The notes below the pieces were generated by a model. The model ran no database searches. It had not been told where the DNA came from and saw nothing but the letters and a program-made list of their open reading frames with translations. Shown one piece after another: positions 6,733-13,865 of a DNA stretch of 23,653 bases. This stretch comes from Bdellovibrio sp. CG10_big_fil_rev_8_21_14_0_10_47_8 (GTDB taxonomy: Bacteria > Bdellovibrionota > Bdellovibrionia > Bdellovibrionales > Bdellovibrionaceae), in contig PEZR01000144.1 in the NCBI GenBank assembly GCA_002773975.1, positions 1 to 23,653 of the forward strand, written 5' to 3'. The translations under genes and the position numbers were made by a program. The number at the start of each line of letters is the position of its first letter. Position 1 is the first letter of the stretch.

Positions 6733-7122
6733 ATGGATACAATTGCACAGTTTTTAACTCGAATCCGTAATGCTGGAATTGCACGACATGAAAAAGTGGA
6801 TATTCCAGCCTCTAAGCTGCGAGTTGGTCTGGCGGAAATTTTGGTAGGAAACGGTTTGATCCGTAGCTACAAGGTTGCAAAAGACAGTAAGCAGGGGGTT
6901 ATGCGAGTTTATTTGAAATACAGTGAAGACGGGGAGCATGTAATCAGTAAGATTGAGCGTGTTAGCCGTCCAGGGCGTCGTGTTTATGTGAAATCGACAG
7001 GCGTGCCCGTAGTTCGGTCGGGTCTTGGAATGACTATTTTATCAACGAGCCAAGGGTTGATGAGCGGACAAGACGCTCAAAAGAAAAACCTGGGTGGCGA
7101 ATTGATTTGCAAGGTTTGGTAG
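6733..7122 (+). CDS. rpsH: 30S ribosomal protein S8
   Basis: S8 is a primary 16S rRNA binder (central domain); in E. coli it represses the spc operon. The 129-aa product shows IAQFLTRIRNAGIARHEKVD, the middle segment VSRPGRRVYVKSTGVPVVRS, and GLGMTILSTSQGLMSGQDA followed by GGELICKVW, all typical. The ATG at 6733 has AGGAG at 6721-6725, which overlaps the rpsN stop. Confidence 0.97.
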   Translation: MDTIAQFLTRIRNAGIARHEKVDIPASKLRVGLAEILVGNGLIRSYKVAKDSKQGVMRVYLKYSEDGEHVISKIERVSRPGRRVYVKSTGVPVVRSGLGMTILSTSQGLMSGQDAQKKNLGGELICKVW

Positions 7123-7129
7123 GTGATAT

Positions 7130-7672
7130 ATGTCTCGAGTTGGAAGATCTCCCGTCTATTTTGATGATAAAGTTCAGGTGTCAGTGACGCCGGCGAACGA
7201 AGTCGTAGTTAAAGGAGCCAAGCAGTCATTAAAAATTGCTTTGAGACCTGAAGTCACGGCTGCAATTGAGGGAAAGAAGATTGTATTGACCCGAAAGTCT
7301 GAATCCAAGGACGCCAGATCTCTTCATGGGATGTACCGAGCCTTGGTTCAGAATGCTGTAACGGGAGTTGGGGCGGGTTTTCACCGCGGCTTAGAGCTTC
7401 ATGGTGTAGGATATCGAGCCAATGTGTCGGGTAAGAAACTTGAGCTTTCATTGGGGTTCAGCCATCCTGTGGTTTTTGAAATTCCAGAGGGTATTGAAAT
7501 CAAAGTTGAGAAGCAGACTGGAATCACTGTTTCCGGTGCAAATCGAAGTCTTGTGGGGCAGGTCGCTGCTAAAATTCGGGGCTTTCGTCCTCCTGAGCCC
7601 TATTTGGGTAAAGGTGTACGATATGCGGGTGAACATATTCGACGTAAAGCTGGTAAGTCGGCTGGTAAATAG
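7130..7672 (+). CDS. rplF: 50S ribosomal protein L6
   Basis: L6 contacts the sarcin-ricin loop region where translation factors bind. At 180 aa it is close to the E. coli protein (177 aa). It consists of two similar ~80-residue domains. Diagnostic segments are MSRVGRSPV at the start, SLHGMYRALVQNAVTGVGAG, and KIRGFRPPEPYLGKGVRYAG near the end. The ribosome-binding site is AGGTGA immediately after the rpsH stop. Confidence 0.97.
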   Translation: MSRVGRSPVYFDDKVQVSVTPANEVVVKGAKQSLKIALRPEVTAAIEGKKIVLTRKSESKDARSLHGMYRALVQNAVTGVGAGFHRGLELHGVGYRANVSGKKLELSLGFSHPVVFEIPEGIEIKVEKQTGITVSGANRSLVGQVAAKIRGFRPPEPYLGKGVRYAGEHIRRKAGKSAGK

Positions 7673-7681
7673 AGGTAATGT

Positions 7682-8050
7682 ATGAAGTTGAAATTTAGAA
7701 AAAAAACAAGCCAAAGAACTGTTGCTCGTTTGACAAAAAAAATTCGAATTCGAAAGACAGTCAAAGGCACTGAGGAGCGTCCTCGTCTTTGTGTGTTTCG
7801 CAGTGGCAAGCACATGTATGCGCAAATCATTAACGATGTTAATGGAAATACATTGGTGTCGACATCCTCTTTGATGGTGAAATCGGATAAATCCGGCAAG
7901 GACTTAGCGAAGGCTATCGGTATGGAAGTGGCTAAGCAGGCACAAAGCAAAAGTATTAAAAATGTCGTTTTTGATCGTAATGGATATATTTATCACGGCC
8001 GAGTTCAGGCTTTGGCTGAAGGCGCTCGCGAGGGCGGCCTGAACTTCTAA
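7682..8050 (+). CDS. rplR: 50S ribosomal protein L18
   Basis: L18 binds 5S rRNA and helps install it in the central protuberance. The 122-aa product has a basic N-terminus, then the RNA-binding core RPRLCVFRSGKHMYAQIIND, and ends with the near-invariant VFDRNGYIYHGRVQALAEGA followed by REGGLNF. The ATG at 7682 follows AGAGG at 7671-7675, with a 6-nt spacer. It sits in the standard L6-L18-S5 order. Confidence 0.97.
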   Translation: MKLKFRKKTSQRTVARLTKKIRIRKTVKGTEERPRLCVFRSGKHMYAQIINDVNGNTLVSTSSLMVKSDKSGKDLAKAIGMEVAKQAQSKSIKNVVFDRNGYIYHGRVQALAEGAREGGLNF

Positions 8051-8054
8051 GGAG
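8049..8054 (+). promoter_or_regulatory. Ribosome-binding site that fixes the rpsE start
   Basis: AAGGAG abuts an ATG at 8055 (zero spacer) but is 6 nt from the in-frame GTG at 8061. The spacing favours the GTG. Confidence 0.7.
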
Positions 8055-8060
8055 ATGTCG

Positions 8061-8519
8061 GTGGAAAAAGCAGTTTCTGAATTTGAAGAGAGAGTAGTTG
8101 CAATCAATCGCGTCACCAAAGTTGTAAAGGGCGGACGTCGTTTTTCTTTTGCAGCACTTGTTGTCGTAGGGAATAAAACAGGCGAAGTTGGTTTCGGTAC
8201 TGGAAAGGCCAATGAGGTTCCAGAAGCCATTGGTAAAGCTAGTCGAGCAGCTAAAAAGTCTTCGCGTGTAATGAGACTGAAAGAGGGAACCATTCCTCAT
8301 GAAGTTATTGGGACTTTTGGTGCGGCGAAGGTGATTATGAAGCCAGCGGCACCTGGTACTGGAGTGATTGCTGGGGGAGCTGTGCGAGCAGTTCTTGAAT
8401 CGGTGGGTGTGCGAGATATTCTGACAAAATGTGTTGGGACTAGAAATCCGCACAATGCAGTTCGTGCAACTCTAGATGGTCTGAAACAGTTAAAGACCGC
8501 GAGCGGGCGAGGGTTATAA
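8061..8519 (+). CDS. rpsE: 30S ribosomal protein S5
   Basis: S5 lies on the 30S solvent side near S4 and affects decoding accuracy and mRNA entry. From GTG 8061 it is 152 aa. The N-terminal double-stranded-RNA-binding-like domain contains RVTKVVKGGRRFSFAALVVV and GEVGFGTGKANEVPEAIGKA. The C-terminal domain contains PGTGVIAGGAVRAVLESVGV and GTRNPHNAVRATLDGL. The ATG at 8055 would place AAGGAG directly against the start codon, so the GTG is chosen; the difference is only two residues. rpmD follows with a single nucleotide between. Confidence 0.96.
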   Translation: MEKAVSEFEERVVAINRVTKVVKGGRRFSFAALVVVGNKTGEVGFGTGKANEVPEAIGKASRAAKKSSRVMRLKEGTIPHEVIGTFGAAKVIMKPAAPGTGVIAGGAVRAVLESVGVRDILTKCVGTRNPHNAVRATLDGLKQLKTASGRGL

Positions 8520-8520
8520 G

Positions 8521-8706
8521 ATGGCAAAAAAGTTTGTAGTTACTTTGAAAAAAGGTCTTAGTCGATGTTCTCATTCTCAGCGCGCGACAATCGCGGCTTT
8601 AGGCTTGAGAAAGCGACATCAGTCGGTTGAGGTTGCAGATAACCCTGCTAACCGCGGTCAGGTTTTCAAAATTCAACATCTCGTTGACGTTGAAGTGAAG
8701 AGGTAG
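8521..8706 (+). CDS. rpmD: 50S ribosomal protein L30
   Basis: L30 is a small 50S protein whose fold includes a two-layer alpha/beta sandwich. At 61 aa it matches the family (E. coli 59 aa). Evidence is the opening MAKKFVVTLKKGLSRCSHSQ, the ATIAALGLRKRHQSVEVADN block (typically a short run ending in GLGLR followed by a basic stretch), and NRGQVFKIQHLVDVEV at the end. GAGGG at 8509-8513 in rpsE is its ribosome-binding site. It occupies the conserved S5-L30-L15 slot, which raises confidence for such a short gene. Confidence 0.92.
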   Translation: MAKKFVVTLKKGLSRCSHSQRATIAALGLRKRHQSVEVADNPANRGQVFKIQHLVDVEVKR

Positions 8707-8709
8707 AAG

Positions 8710-9147
8710 ATGAGTTTACTTTCTCAATTAGCTCCCGCTGAGGGATCAAAACATTATCAAAAGCGCTTGGGGCGCGGCCGTGGTTCTGGCTTGGGTCAAA
8801 CCGCAGGTAAAGGTCACAAAGGGCAACTGGCTAGATCTGGTGGTAAGGTTCGTCGTGGCTTTGAGGGTGGACAAACTCCATTGATGCGTCGACTTCCAAA
8901 GTTTGGATTTAACAACACAAATTTCGAAACGAAGTACTCGGTTGTAAATCTTCATCAACTCGAGGCTCTTTCTGGTGAGGTCACTCCTGAGACTCTAAAG
9001 GCCGCGGGGATTGTTCATCGGTTCCCAGTGAAAATTCTTGGTCGAGGGAAACTGACTAAGAAGTTAACAGTTCAGGCACATAAATTTAGCGACACAGCAA
9101 AAGCAGCAATTGAAGCCGCAGGCGGCAAAACTGAGGTTATTAAATAG
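8710..9147 (+). CDS. rplO: 50S ribosomal protein L15
   Basis: L15 is a late-assembling 50S protein with a long, glycine-rich N-terminal extension that threads into 23S rRNA. The 145-aa product (E. coli 144 aa) has the signature KRLGRGRGSGLGQTAGKGHK, then GGKVRRGFEGGQTPLMRRLP and KFGF, and a globular C-terminal half. ATG at 8710 is preceded by AAGAGG at 8698-8703. Its TAG stop shares one base with the secY GTG start. Confidence 0.97.
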   Translation: MSLLSQLAPAEGSKHYQKRLGRGRGSGLGQTAGKGHKGQLARSGGKVRRGFEGGQTPLMRRLPKFGFNNTNFETKYSVVNLHQLEALSGEVTPETLKAAGIVHRFPVKILGRGKLTKKLTVQAHKFSDTAKAAIEAAGGKTEVIK

Positions 9148-10469
9148 TGGCAACTATCGGTGATGTTTCGAGGAATACGGAGCTAACAAAAAGAATTCTC
9201 TTTACTCTAGCGATGCTTGCCATCTACAGAGTCGGAGTGCATGTCCCAACCCCTGGGGTTGATAGCGCAGCCGTATTTTCTTTCTTTCAGGCTCAAAACT
9301 CTGGGATTTTTGGCCTGTTCAATACTTTCACCGGTGGAGCTCTTTCTCAATTCTCAATTTTTGCGTTGGGAATCATGCCATATATTTCTGCGTCCATTAT
9401 TTTTCAGCTTTTGACTTCGGCAGTCCCTTACCTTGAGGCTTTAAAAAAAGAAGGTGAGCCTGGGCGAAAAAAAATCAATCAGTATACTCGGTACGCGACG
9501 GTTCTTCTTTGTATTGTGCAGGGCTATGGAATCAGCACTTGGCTGATGCATTCAACCAGCCCAGAAGGAAAATCTCTTGTTCTGTCGCCGATTGTTGGGA
9601 TTCTTCCGTTCCAACTGATGACTGTCATTACTCTCACTGCCGGCTCATGTTTTATTATGTGGCTGGGAGAACAAATTACCGAACGCGGCGTGGGGAATGG
9701 CGCTAGTTTGATCATTTTCACTGGTATTGCAGCGTCTGTATTGCACGGAGCTCAGCAACTATTTATGTTGGTGAAGAATGGGGAAATGTCCTCGGCAGTG
9801 CTCTTGGCATTGTTGGCCTTGATGGTTTTCATTGTGGCGGCCGTAATTTTTATGGAGGTCGGGCAGAGAAGAATTCCAGTTCAGTACTCCCAACGCGGTG
9901 CTGGGATGCAGTCTATGGCGACTCCCGCGAGTCACCTTCCAATTAAAATTAATTTTTCTGGTGTAATACCACCGATTTTTGCGAGTTCTTTGTTGATGTT
10001 TCCGGCAACCATGGCTCAGTTTGTTCAAACTCCATGGCTTAAGGCATTTCAGGATGCATTGAGCCCTAGCGGAACAATTTACAATATTTTATTTGTTGGC
10101 CTGATCGTTTTCTTCTGCTTTTTTTATACCGAGATTGTCTTTAATCCCAATGAAGTCGCGGACAATTTAAAAAAGTACGGCGGGTTTATCCCCGGAGTGA
10201 GAGCGGGGAAGAGCACTGCTGACTATATTCAAAAGGTTTTGGACCGAGTGAATGTTGGCGGAGCTATCTATCTGAGCGCAATTTGTATTTTACCGGGCCT
10301 TTTGATCAGCCTAGCGAATGTCCCTTTTTACTTTGGTGGTACAAGCTTATTGATCTTGGTGGGCGTGGCTCTAGATACCACACAGCAGATTCAGTCTTAT
10401 ATGATTACACAAAAGTACGAGGGTTTTTTAAAGGGTGCTAAGATGCGAAGTCGGCGGGTTCAGTACTAA
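9147..10469 (+). CDS. secY: Protein translocase subunit SecY
   Basis: SecY forms the inner-membrane channel of the SecYEG translocon for secreted and membrane proteins. At 440 aa it is close to E. coli SecY (443 aa), with about ten hydrophobic segments. Diagnostic are VHVPTPGVDSAAV (residues ~31-43), ALGIMPYISASIIFQLL (~73-89), KEGEPGRKKINQYTRY (~101-116), and EQITERGVGNGASLIIFTGI (~175-194), followed by the cytoplasmic loop with RRIPVQYSQR. It overlaps rplO by one base and adk by one base (TAATG), implying tight translational coupling. Confidence 0.98.
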   Translation: MATIGDVSRNTELTKRILFTLAMLAIYRVGVHVPTPGVDSAAVFSFFQAQNSGIFGLFNTFTGGALSQFSIFALGIMPYISASIIFQLLTSAVPYLEALKKEGEPGRKKINQYTRYATVLLCIVQGYGISTWLMHSTSPEGKSLVLSPIVGILPFQLMTVITLTAGSCFIMWLGEQITERGVGNGASLIIFTGIAASVLHGAQQLFMLVKNGEMSSAVLLALLALMVFIVAAVIFMEVGQRRIPVQYSQRGAGMQSMATPASHLPIKINFSGVIPPIFASSLLMFPATMAQFVQTPWLKAFQDALSPSGTIYNILFVGLIVFFCFFYTEIVFNPNEVADNLKKYGGFIPGVRAGKSTADYIQKVLDRVNVGGAIYLSAICILPGLLISLANVPFYFGGTSLLILVGVALDTTQQIQSYMITQKYEGFLKGAKMRSRRVQY

Positions 10470-11110
10470 TGAACATTGTCCTTTTTGGAGCCCCAGGAGC
10501 AGGTAAAGGTACTCAGTCACAGTTGCTTGTTGAACGATTGAAGATGGTACAGATTTCAACTGGAGATCTGTTTCGGGCCGCGATTAAGGGAAAGACTGAG
10601 CTGGGCCAGAAAGCCCAGTCATATATGGATAAGGGAGAGTTAGTTCCAGATTCAATCGTCATTGGAATGGTTGATGAGGTTTTAACTCGTTTGAATGGAA
10701 ATAGTTTTATCCTCGACGGTTTTCCGAGGACGAGGGCTCAGGCTGAGGCATTAGGGAAGATTTTGAGCCAGAGGAGCCTTGAAATTGGAAAAGCTGTTTT
10801 CCTTGAAGTGCCGCGAGAGGAGCTACTTCAAAGGCTGACAGGACGTAGAGTTTGTAAGTCGTGTGGGGCTGTCTATCATGTCAACTCTAAACCTCCTAAG
10901 ATTGCTGGTGTGTGCGATCTGTGTGGTGGTGAAGTCATTCAGCGCAATGATGATAGAGAAGAAGTGATAGTCACACGGTTGAAGACCTATGAAGAAAATA
11001 CGCTTCCTCTCCGAGACTACTATAAGGAGCTCAATAAGTACGTAGAGGTTAATGGAGCCCAAGAGACTGAGAAGGTCTTTTCTGATGTTCGAAGTGCTTT
11101 AAAGCTCTGA
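10469..11110 (+). CDS. adk: Adenylate kinase with four-cysteine zinc LID
   Basis: Adenylate kinase interconverts ATP + AMP and 2 ADP in the cytoplasm. The 213-aa protein has the P-loop GAPGAGKGT at residues 7-15, the AMP-site segment QISTGDLFRAAI, and the FILDGFPRTRAQAEAL region. It is the long form with a LID domain. Cys129, Cys132, Cys149 and Cys152 form a CxxC...CxxC set, so the LID very probably binds zinc, as in Gram-positive enzymes and unlike E. coli Adk. The start codon overlaps the secY stop. map and infA, which often follow secY/adk, are absent; rpmJ comes next after 139 nt. Confidence 0.98.
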   Translation: MNIVLFGAPGAGKGTQSQLLVERLKMVQISTGDLFRAAIKGKTELGQKAQSYMDKGELVPDSIVIGMVDEVLTRLNGNSFILDGFPRTRAQAEALGKILSQRSLEIGKAVFLEVPREELLQRLTGRRVCKSCGAVYHVNSKPPKIAGVCDLCGGEVIQRNDDREEVIVTRLKTYEENTLPLRDYYKELNKYVEVNGAQETEKVFSDVRSALKL

Positions 11111-11249
11111 GAAATATTCGAGAAGTACTGGACAAGACGGAATCCTGGTGCTACTTTGGCCAACCGCGCTTTATTGAACGATGGATAGGATCGATAAATC
11201 GTAGTAATTTTAACTAGTTAGGCGTCTTTAAGCCATTTTGGGTGTTATT
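11111..11249 (+). other. Intergenic gap between adk and rpmJ
   Basis: This is the widest gap inside the ribosomal cluster. It holds a perfect 10-bp palindrome TAACTAGTTA (11211-11220) and a short inverted repeat CGAT-AA-ATCG (11192-11201). A TTGAAC -35-like hexamer lies at 11174-11179, but no convincing -10 is correctly spaced from it. It is too short for infA, and no frame resembles IF-1. A weak internal promoter is possible. Confidence 0.4.
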
Positions 11250-11363
11250 ATGAAAGTTAGGCCATCAGTCAAAAAAATTTGCAACAAGTGCAAGATCATT
11301 AAACGCAAGGGTGTGATCCGAGTTATTTGCGAAAACACCAAGCATAAGCAAAGGCAGGGTTAA
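11250..11363 (+). CDS. rpmJ: 50S ribosomal protein L36, zinc-binding (C+) form
   Basis: L36 is the smallest 50S protein and stabilises 23S rRNA near the factor-binding side. The 37-codon frame begins MKVRPSVKKICNKCKIIKRK and ends KHKQRQG. Cys11, Cys14, Cys27 and His32 form the complete zinc ribbon of the C+ type. The ATG is at 11250, TAA at 11361-11363, and rpsM begins two bases later. It occupies the standard place ahead of rpsM. Confidence 0.95.
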   Translation: MKVRPSVKKICNKCKIIKRKGVIRVICENTKHKQRQG

Positions 11364-11365
11364 TC

Positions 11366-11740
11366 ATGGCACGTTTAGCGGGTGTTGACCTTCCCAGAAA
11401 TAAACGAGTGGAAGTAGCATTGACATATATTTATGGAATCGGCCGTCCTCGCGCAAAGGAAATTTGCGAAGAGGTTGGTATTCCACATTCTCTTAGAACG
11501 GATGCATTGACAGACGAAATGGTTGCTAAAATTCGTGCTGTTATCGAGGGAAAGTTCAAAGTTGAAGGTGATCTTCGTCGGGAAATTGGTTTGGCAATCA
11601 AGCGATTGATGGACTTAAACTGTTTCAGAGGTATTCGCCACCGCAAGGGGCTTCCTGTTCGTGGGCAAAGAACAAAATCAAATGCTCGAACAAGAAAAGG
11701 TCCACGTAAAACAATCGCGAACAAGAAAAAAGCCGTTTAG
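11366..11740 (+). CDS. rpsM: 30S ribosomal protein S13
   Basis: S13 lies at the top of the 30S head, contacts the P-site tRNA and forms bridges to the 50S subunit. The 124-aa protein has MARLAGVDLPRNKRVEVALT, YIYGIGRPRAKEIC (helix-hairpin-helix region), and the C-terminal basic tail starting RGIRHRKGLPVRGQRTKSNA. The ribosome-binding site AGGG at 11356-11359 lies in the end of rpmJ. Confidence 0.97.
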   Translation: MARLAGVDLPRNKRVEVALTYIYGIGRPRAKEICEEVGIPHSLRTDALTDEMVAKIRAVIEGKFKVEGDLRREIGLAIKRLMDLNCFRGIRHRKGLPVRGQRTKSNARTRKGPRKTIANKKKAV

Positions 11741-11760
11741 GTTTTAATGGAGAATGACCT

Positions 11761-12159
11761 GTGAATTCAGTCAATACAGATAAAAAAGTTGTTAAGAAAA
11801 AAATAAAGAGAAATGTCCCTCAGGGTCATTGCCATATTCAGGCTGATTTTGGGAACGTTATTGTAACCATCACTGACCCAGCTGGTGATACAGTGTCATG
11901 GTGTTCAGCAGGAATGCTGGGCTTTAAGGGCTCGCGTAAGGGCACTCCCTTTGCGGCGCAAATGGCAGCTGAAGATGCGGCAAAAAAGGCAATGGATGCG
12001 GGAATGAGATCCGTTGAAGTTTTCTTGAAGGGTCCTGGTGCAGGTCGGGAGCCAGCTATTAGAGCTTTGGCTGCTGTTGGAATGAGAATTTTGTCTTTGA
12101 AGGATGTGACTCCTGTTCCGCACAACGGTTGTCGTCCTCCAAAACGTCGTCGAATTTAA
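11761..12159 (+). CDS. rpsK: 30S ribosomal protein S11
   Basis: S11 sits on the 30S platform and contacts the Shine-Dalgarno helix region. The 132-aa product has GFKGSRKGTPFAAQMAAEDA, LKGPGAGREPAIRALAAVGM and the invariant VTPVPHNGCRPPKRRR end. An oddity is the N-terminal rRNA-binding strand, which reads ADFGNVIVTITD where most bacteria have a SFNNTIVTITD-like segment (residues ~28-38). The GTG at 11761 is used with GGAG at 11749-11752; an ATG at 11754 is out of frame. Confidence 0.97.
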   Translation: MNSVNTDKKVVKKKIKRNVPQGHCHIQADFGNVIVTITDPAGDTVSWCSAGMLGFKGSRKGTPFAAQMAAEDAAKKAMDAGMRSVEVFLKGPGAGREPAIRALAAVGMRILSLKDVTPVPHNGCRPPKRRRI

Positions 12160-12171
12160 GAGGTAAAGATC

Positions 12172-12798
12172 ATGAGCTGTATTAATGATAGCGTATGTAA
12201 GTTGTGTCGGCGTGAAAACATGAAGCTCTTTTTAAAGGGCGATCGTTGTTACACTGATAAATGTGCTTTTGAAAGAAGACCATATCCTCCGGGACAACAT
12301 GGTCAGGCTCGATTGAAATTTTCAGAGTTTGCGTTGCAACTTCGAGAAAAACAAAAGACCAAAAGGTATTATGGACTGTCTGAGAAGCAGTTCCAGAGAT
12401 ACTTTGACATGGCTGACCGGTCTAAAGATGTAACTGGAACCGGTCTTTTGAAGTTGCTGGAGACCCGATTGGACAATGTTGTATATTCTTTGGGATATGC
12501 AAACTCTCGTCGTGAAGCTAGGCAGCTGGTCAGTCACCAACATATTTTGGTGAATGGTCGTCGTGTGAATGTAGCAAGTTATATTGTTAAAAAGGGCGAC
12601 GTGATCGAGGTTGATCAGAAGAGCCGAGAAATGAACAAGATTTTGAGTGCAATTCAATCTGTTGCACGAAGATCTGTTCCGTCTTGGTTGGAAGCGGATC
12701 ATGGATCATTCAAAGGAACCGTTAAGGATCTTCCGACACGAGAAGAGATTACGCTTCCAGTCGAAGAGAACATGATTGTTGAGTACTACTCGAGATAA
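12172..12798 (+). CDS. rpsD: 30S ribosomal protein S4, four-cysteine form
   Basis: S4 is a primary 16S rRNA binder that nucleates assembly and in E. coli represses the alpha operon. The 208-aa protein carries Cys9, Cys12, Cys26 and Cys31, a zinc-ribbon spacing like that of Thermus S4 and absent from E. coli S4. Next come RRPYPPGQHGQARLKFSEFA and the S4 RNA-binding domain at about 98-160, with LLETRLDNVVYSLGYANSRR and QLVSHQHILVNGRRVN. The ribosome-binding site AAGAGG at 12158-12163 overlaps the rpsK stop. rpoA follows. Confidence 0.97.
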   Translation: MSCINDSVCKLCRRENMKLFLKGDRCYTDKCAFERRPYPPGQHGQARLKFSEFALQLREKQKTKRYYGLSEKQFQRYFDMADRSKDVTGTGLLKLLETRLDNVVYSLGYANSRREARQLVSHQHILVNGRRVNVASYIVKKGDVIEVDQKSREMNKILSAIQSVARRSVPSWLEADHGSFKGTVKDLPTREEITLPVEENMIVEYYSR

Positions 12799-12809
12799 TT
12801 TTCACTTTT

Positions 12810-12814
12810 GGGAG
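12810..12814 (+). promoter_or_regulatory. Ribosome-binding site that fixes the rpoA start
   Basis: GGGAG lies 8 nt before ATG 12823. A TTG at 12808 in the same frame overlaps this site and is therefore unlikely to be the start. Confidence 0.7.
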
Positions 12815-12822
12815 ATTCAAAT

Positions 12823-13857
12823 ATGCAGGAGCACTATTACCGTTTTTGGCGTGATCTGATTAAACCAAAAGGTTTCGAAGTTGATCGAGAGACTCTTCGT
12901 GATGATTATGCGCGCTTTACAATTAAACCTCTGGAAAGGGGTTATGGAGTTACCTTGGGTAACTCTCTCCGCCGAATTCTTCTGAGCTCAATGATGGGTT
13001 CAGCCGTTTCTGCGGTGAAGTTTGATGGCGTTCTTCATGAGTTCACGACGATTCCAGATGTTCTGGAAGACGTGACAGATATTATTTTGAATCTGAAGGA
13101 AATTCGTTTCCGTCAGTACAACTCTGAACCTCAAACTTTGCGAATTGCGAAGAAAGGTCCGGGTCGAATTACGGCTGCAGACATTCAGGGGAATGATCAG
13201 ATTGAGATTCTGAATCCAGAGCAACACATTGCAACCTTGGGTGCCAATGCAAACTTCAGTGCGGAGATCACCGTCACCTTTGGGCGCGGTTACGATGCAG
13301 CGGAGGTTCGTAATGCAAATTATCCGGTTGGGTTCATTGCGGTTGATTCGCTTCACAGTCCTATTCGTAAGGTGAACTACAGTGTTTCTAATGCGCGAGT
13401 TGGTCAACGTACGGATTATGATTCTTTGATTTTGGAAGTGTGGACCGATGGTTCATTGAAGCCAGAAGAGGCCGTAGCTCTTTCATCAAAAATCATGAAA
13501 GAACAGCTGCAGATCTTTCTGACCTTCGATGAAACAATGGAGCCTGTTGAGGAGTCTCGAGATCATAAAAATCCGACTCTGAATGAGAATCTCTTTAGAT
13601 CAGTTGATGATTTGGAGCTTTCTGTTCGAAGCGCAAACTGTCTGAAAAACGCAAATATTCGTTATATCGGAGAGTTGGTTGTGCGGTCTGAGGCGGAAAT
13701 GTTGAAAACAAAAAACTTTGGTCGGAAATCTCTGAATGAAATTAAAGAAATTTTGTCTGAGATGGGGTTGGGCCTTGGAATGAAGATTGATGGCTGGCCG
13801 CCAGTAGGTTGGGATCCAAATCAACCTCCTGTTAAACGTGAACAGCCAAGTAACTAG
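12823..13857 (+). CDS. rpoA: RNA polymerase subunit alpha
   Basis: Alpha dimerises to scaffold beta and beta' assembly and contacts promoter UP elements and activators. From ATG 12823 the protein is 344 aa (E. coli 329 aa). The N-terminal assembly domain has RFTIKPLERGYGVTLGNSLR (residues ~31-50) and RRILLSS. The C-terminal domain (~250-330) has VDDLELSVRSANCLK, with Arg269 equivalent to E. coli Arg265, the key DNA-contacting residue. LKTKNFGRKSLNEIKEIL and the ending GLGMKIDGWPP are also typical. A short Pro-rich tail extends beyond the usual end. It lies in the standard S4-alpha-L17 order. Confidence 0.98.
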   Translation: MQEHYYRFWRDLIKPKGFEVDRETLRDDYARFTIKPLERGYGVTLGNSLRRILLSSMMGSAVSAVKFDGVLHEFTTIPDVLEDVTDIILNLKEIRFRQYNSEPQTLRIAKKGPGRITAADIQGNDQIEILNPEQHIATLGANANFSAEITVTFGRGYDAAEVRNANYPVGFIAVDSLHSPIRKVNYSVSNARVGQRTDYDSLILEVWTDGSLKPEEAVALSSKIMKEQLQIFLTFDETMEPVEESRDHKNPTLNENLFRSVDDLELSVRSANCLKNANIRYIGELVVRSEAEMLKTKNFGRKSLNEIKEILSEMGLGLGMKIDGWPPVGWDPNQPPVKREQPSN

Positions 13858-13865
13858 GTGGGAAT

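Noticed and set aside
11111..11249. Possible infA or other small gene between adk and rpmJ
   Set aside because: All three (+) frames were read. They contain stops within 18-36 codons and show none of the IF-1 beta-barrel sequence features; the gap is also too short for a complete infA.
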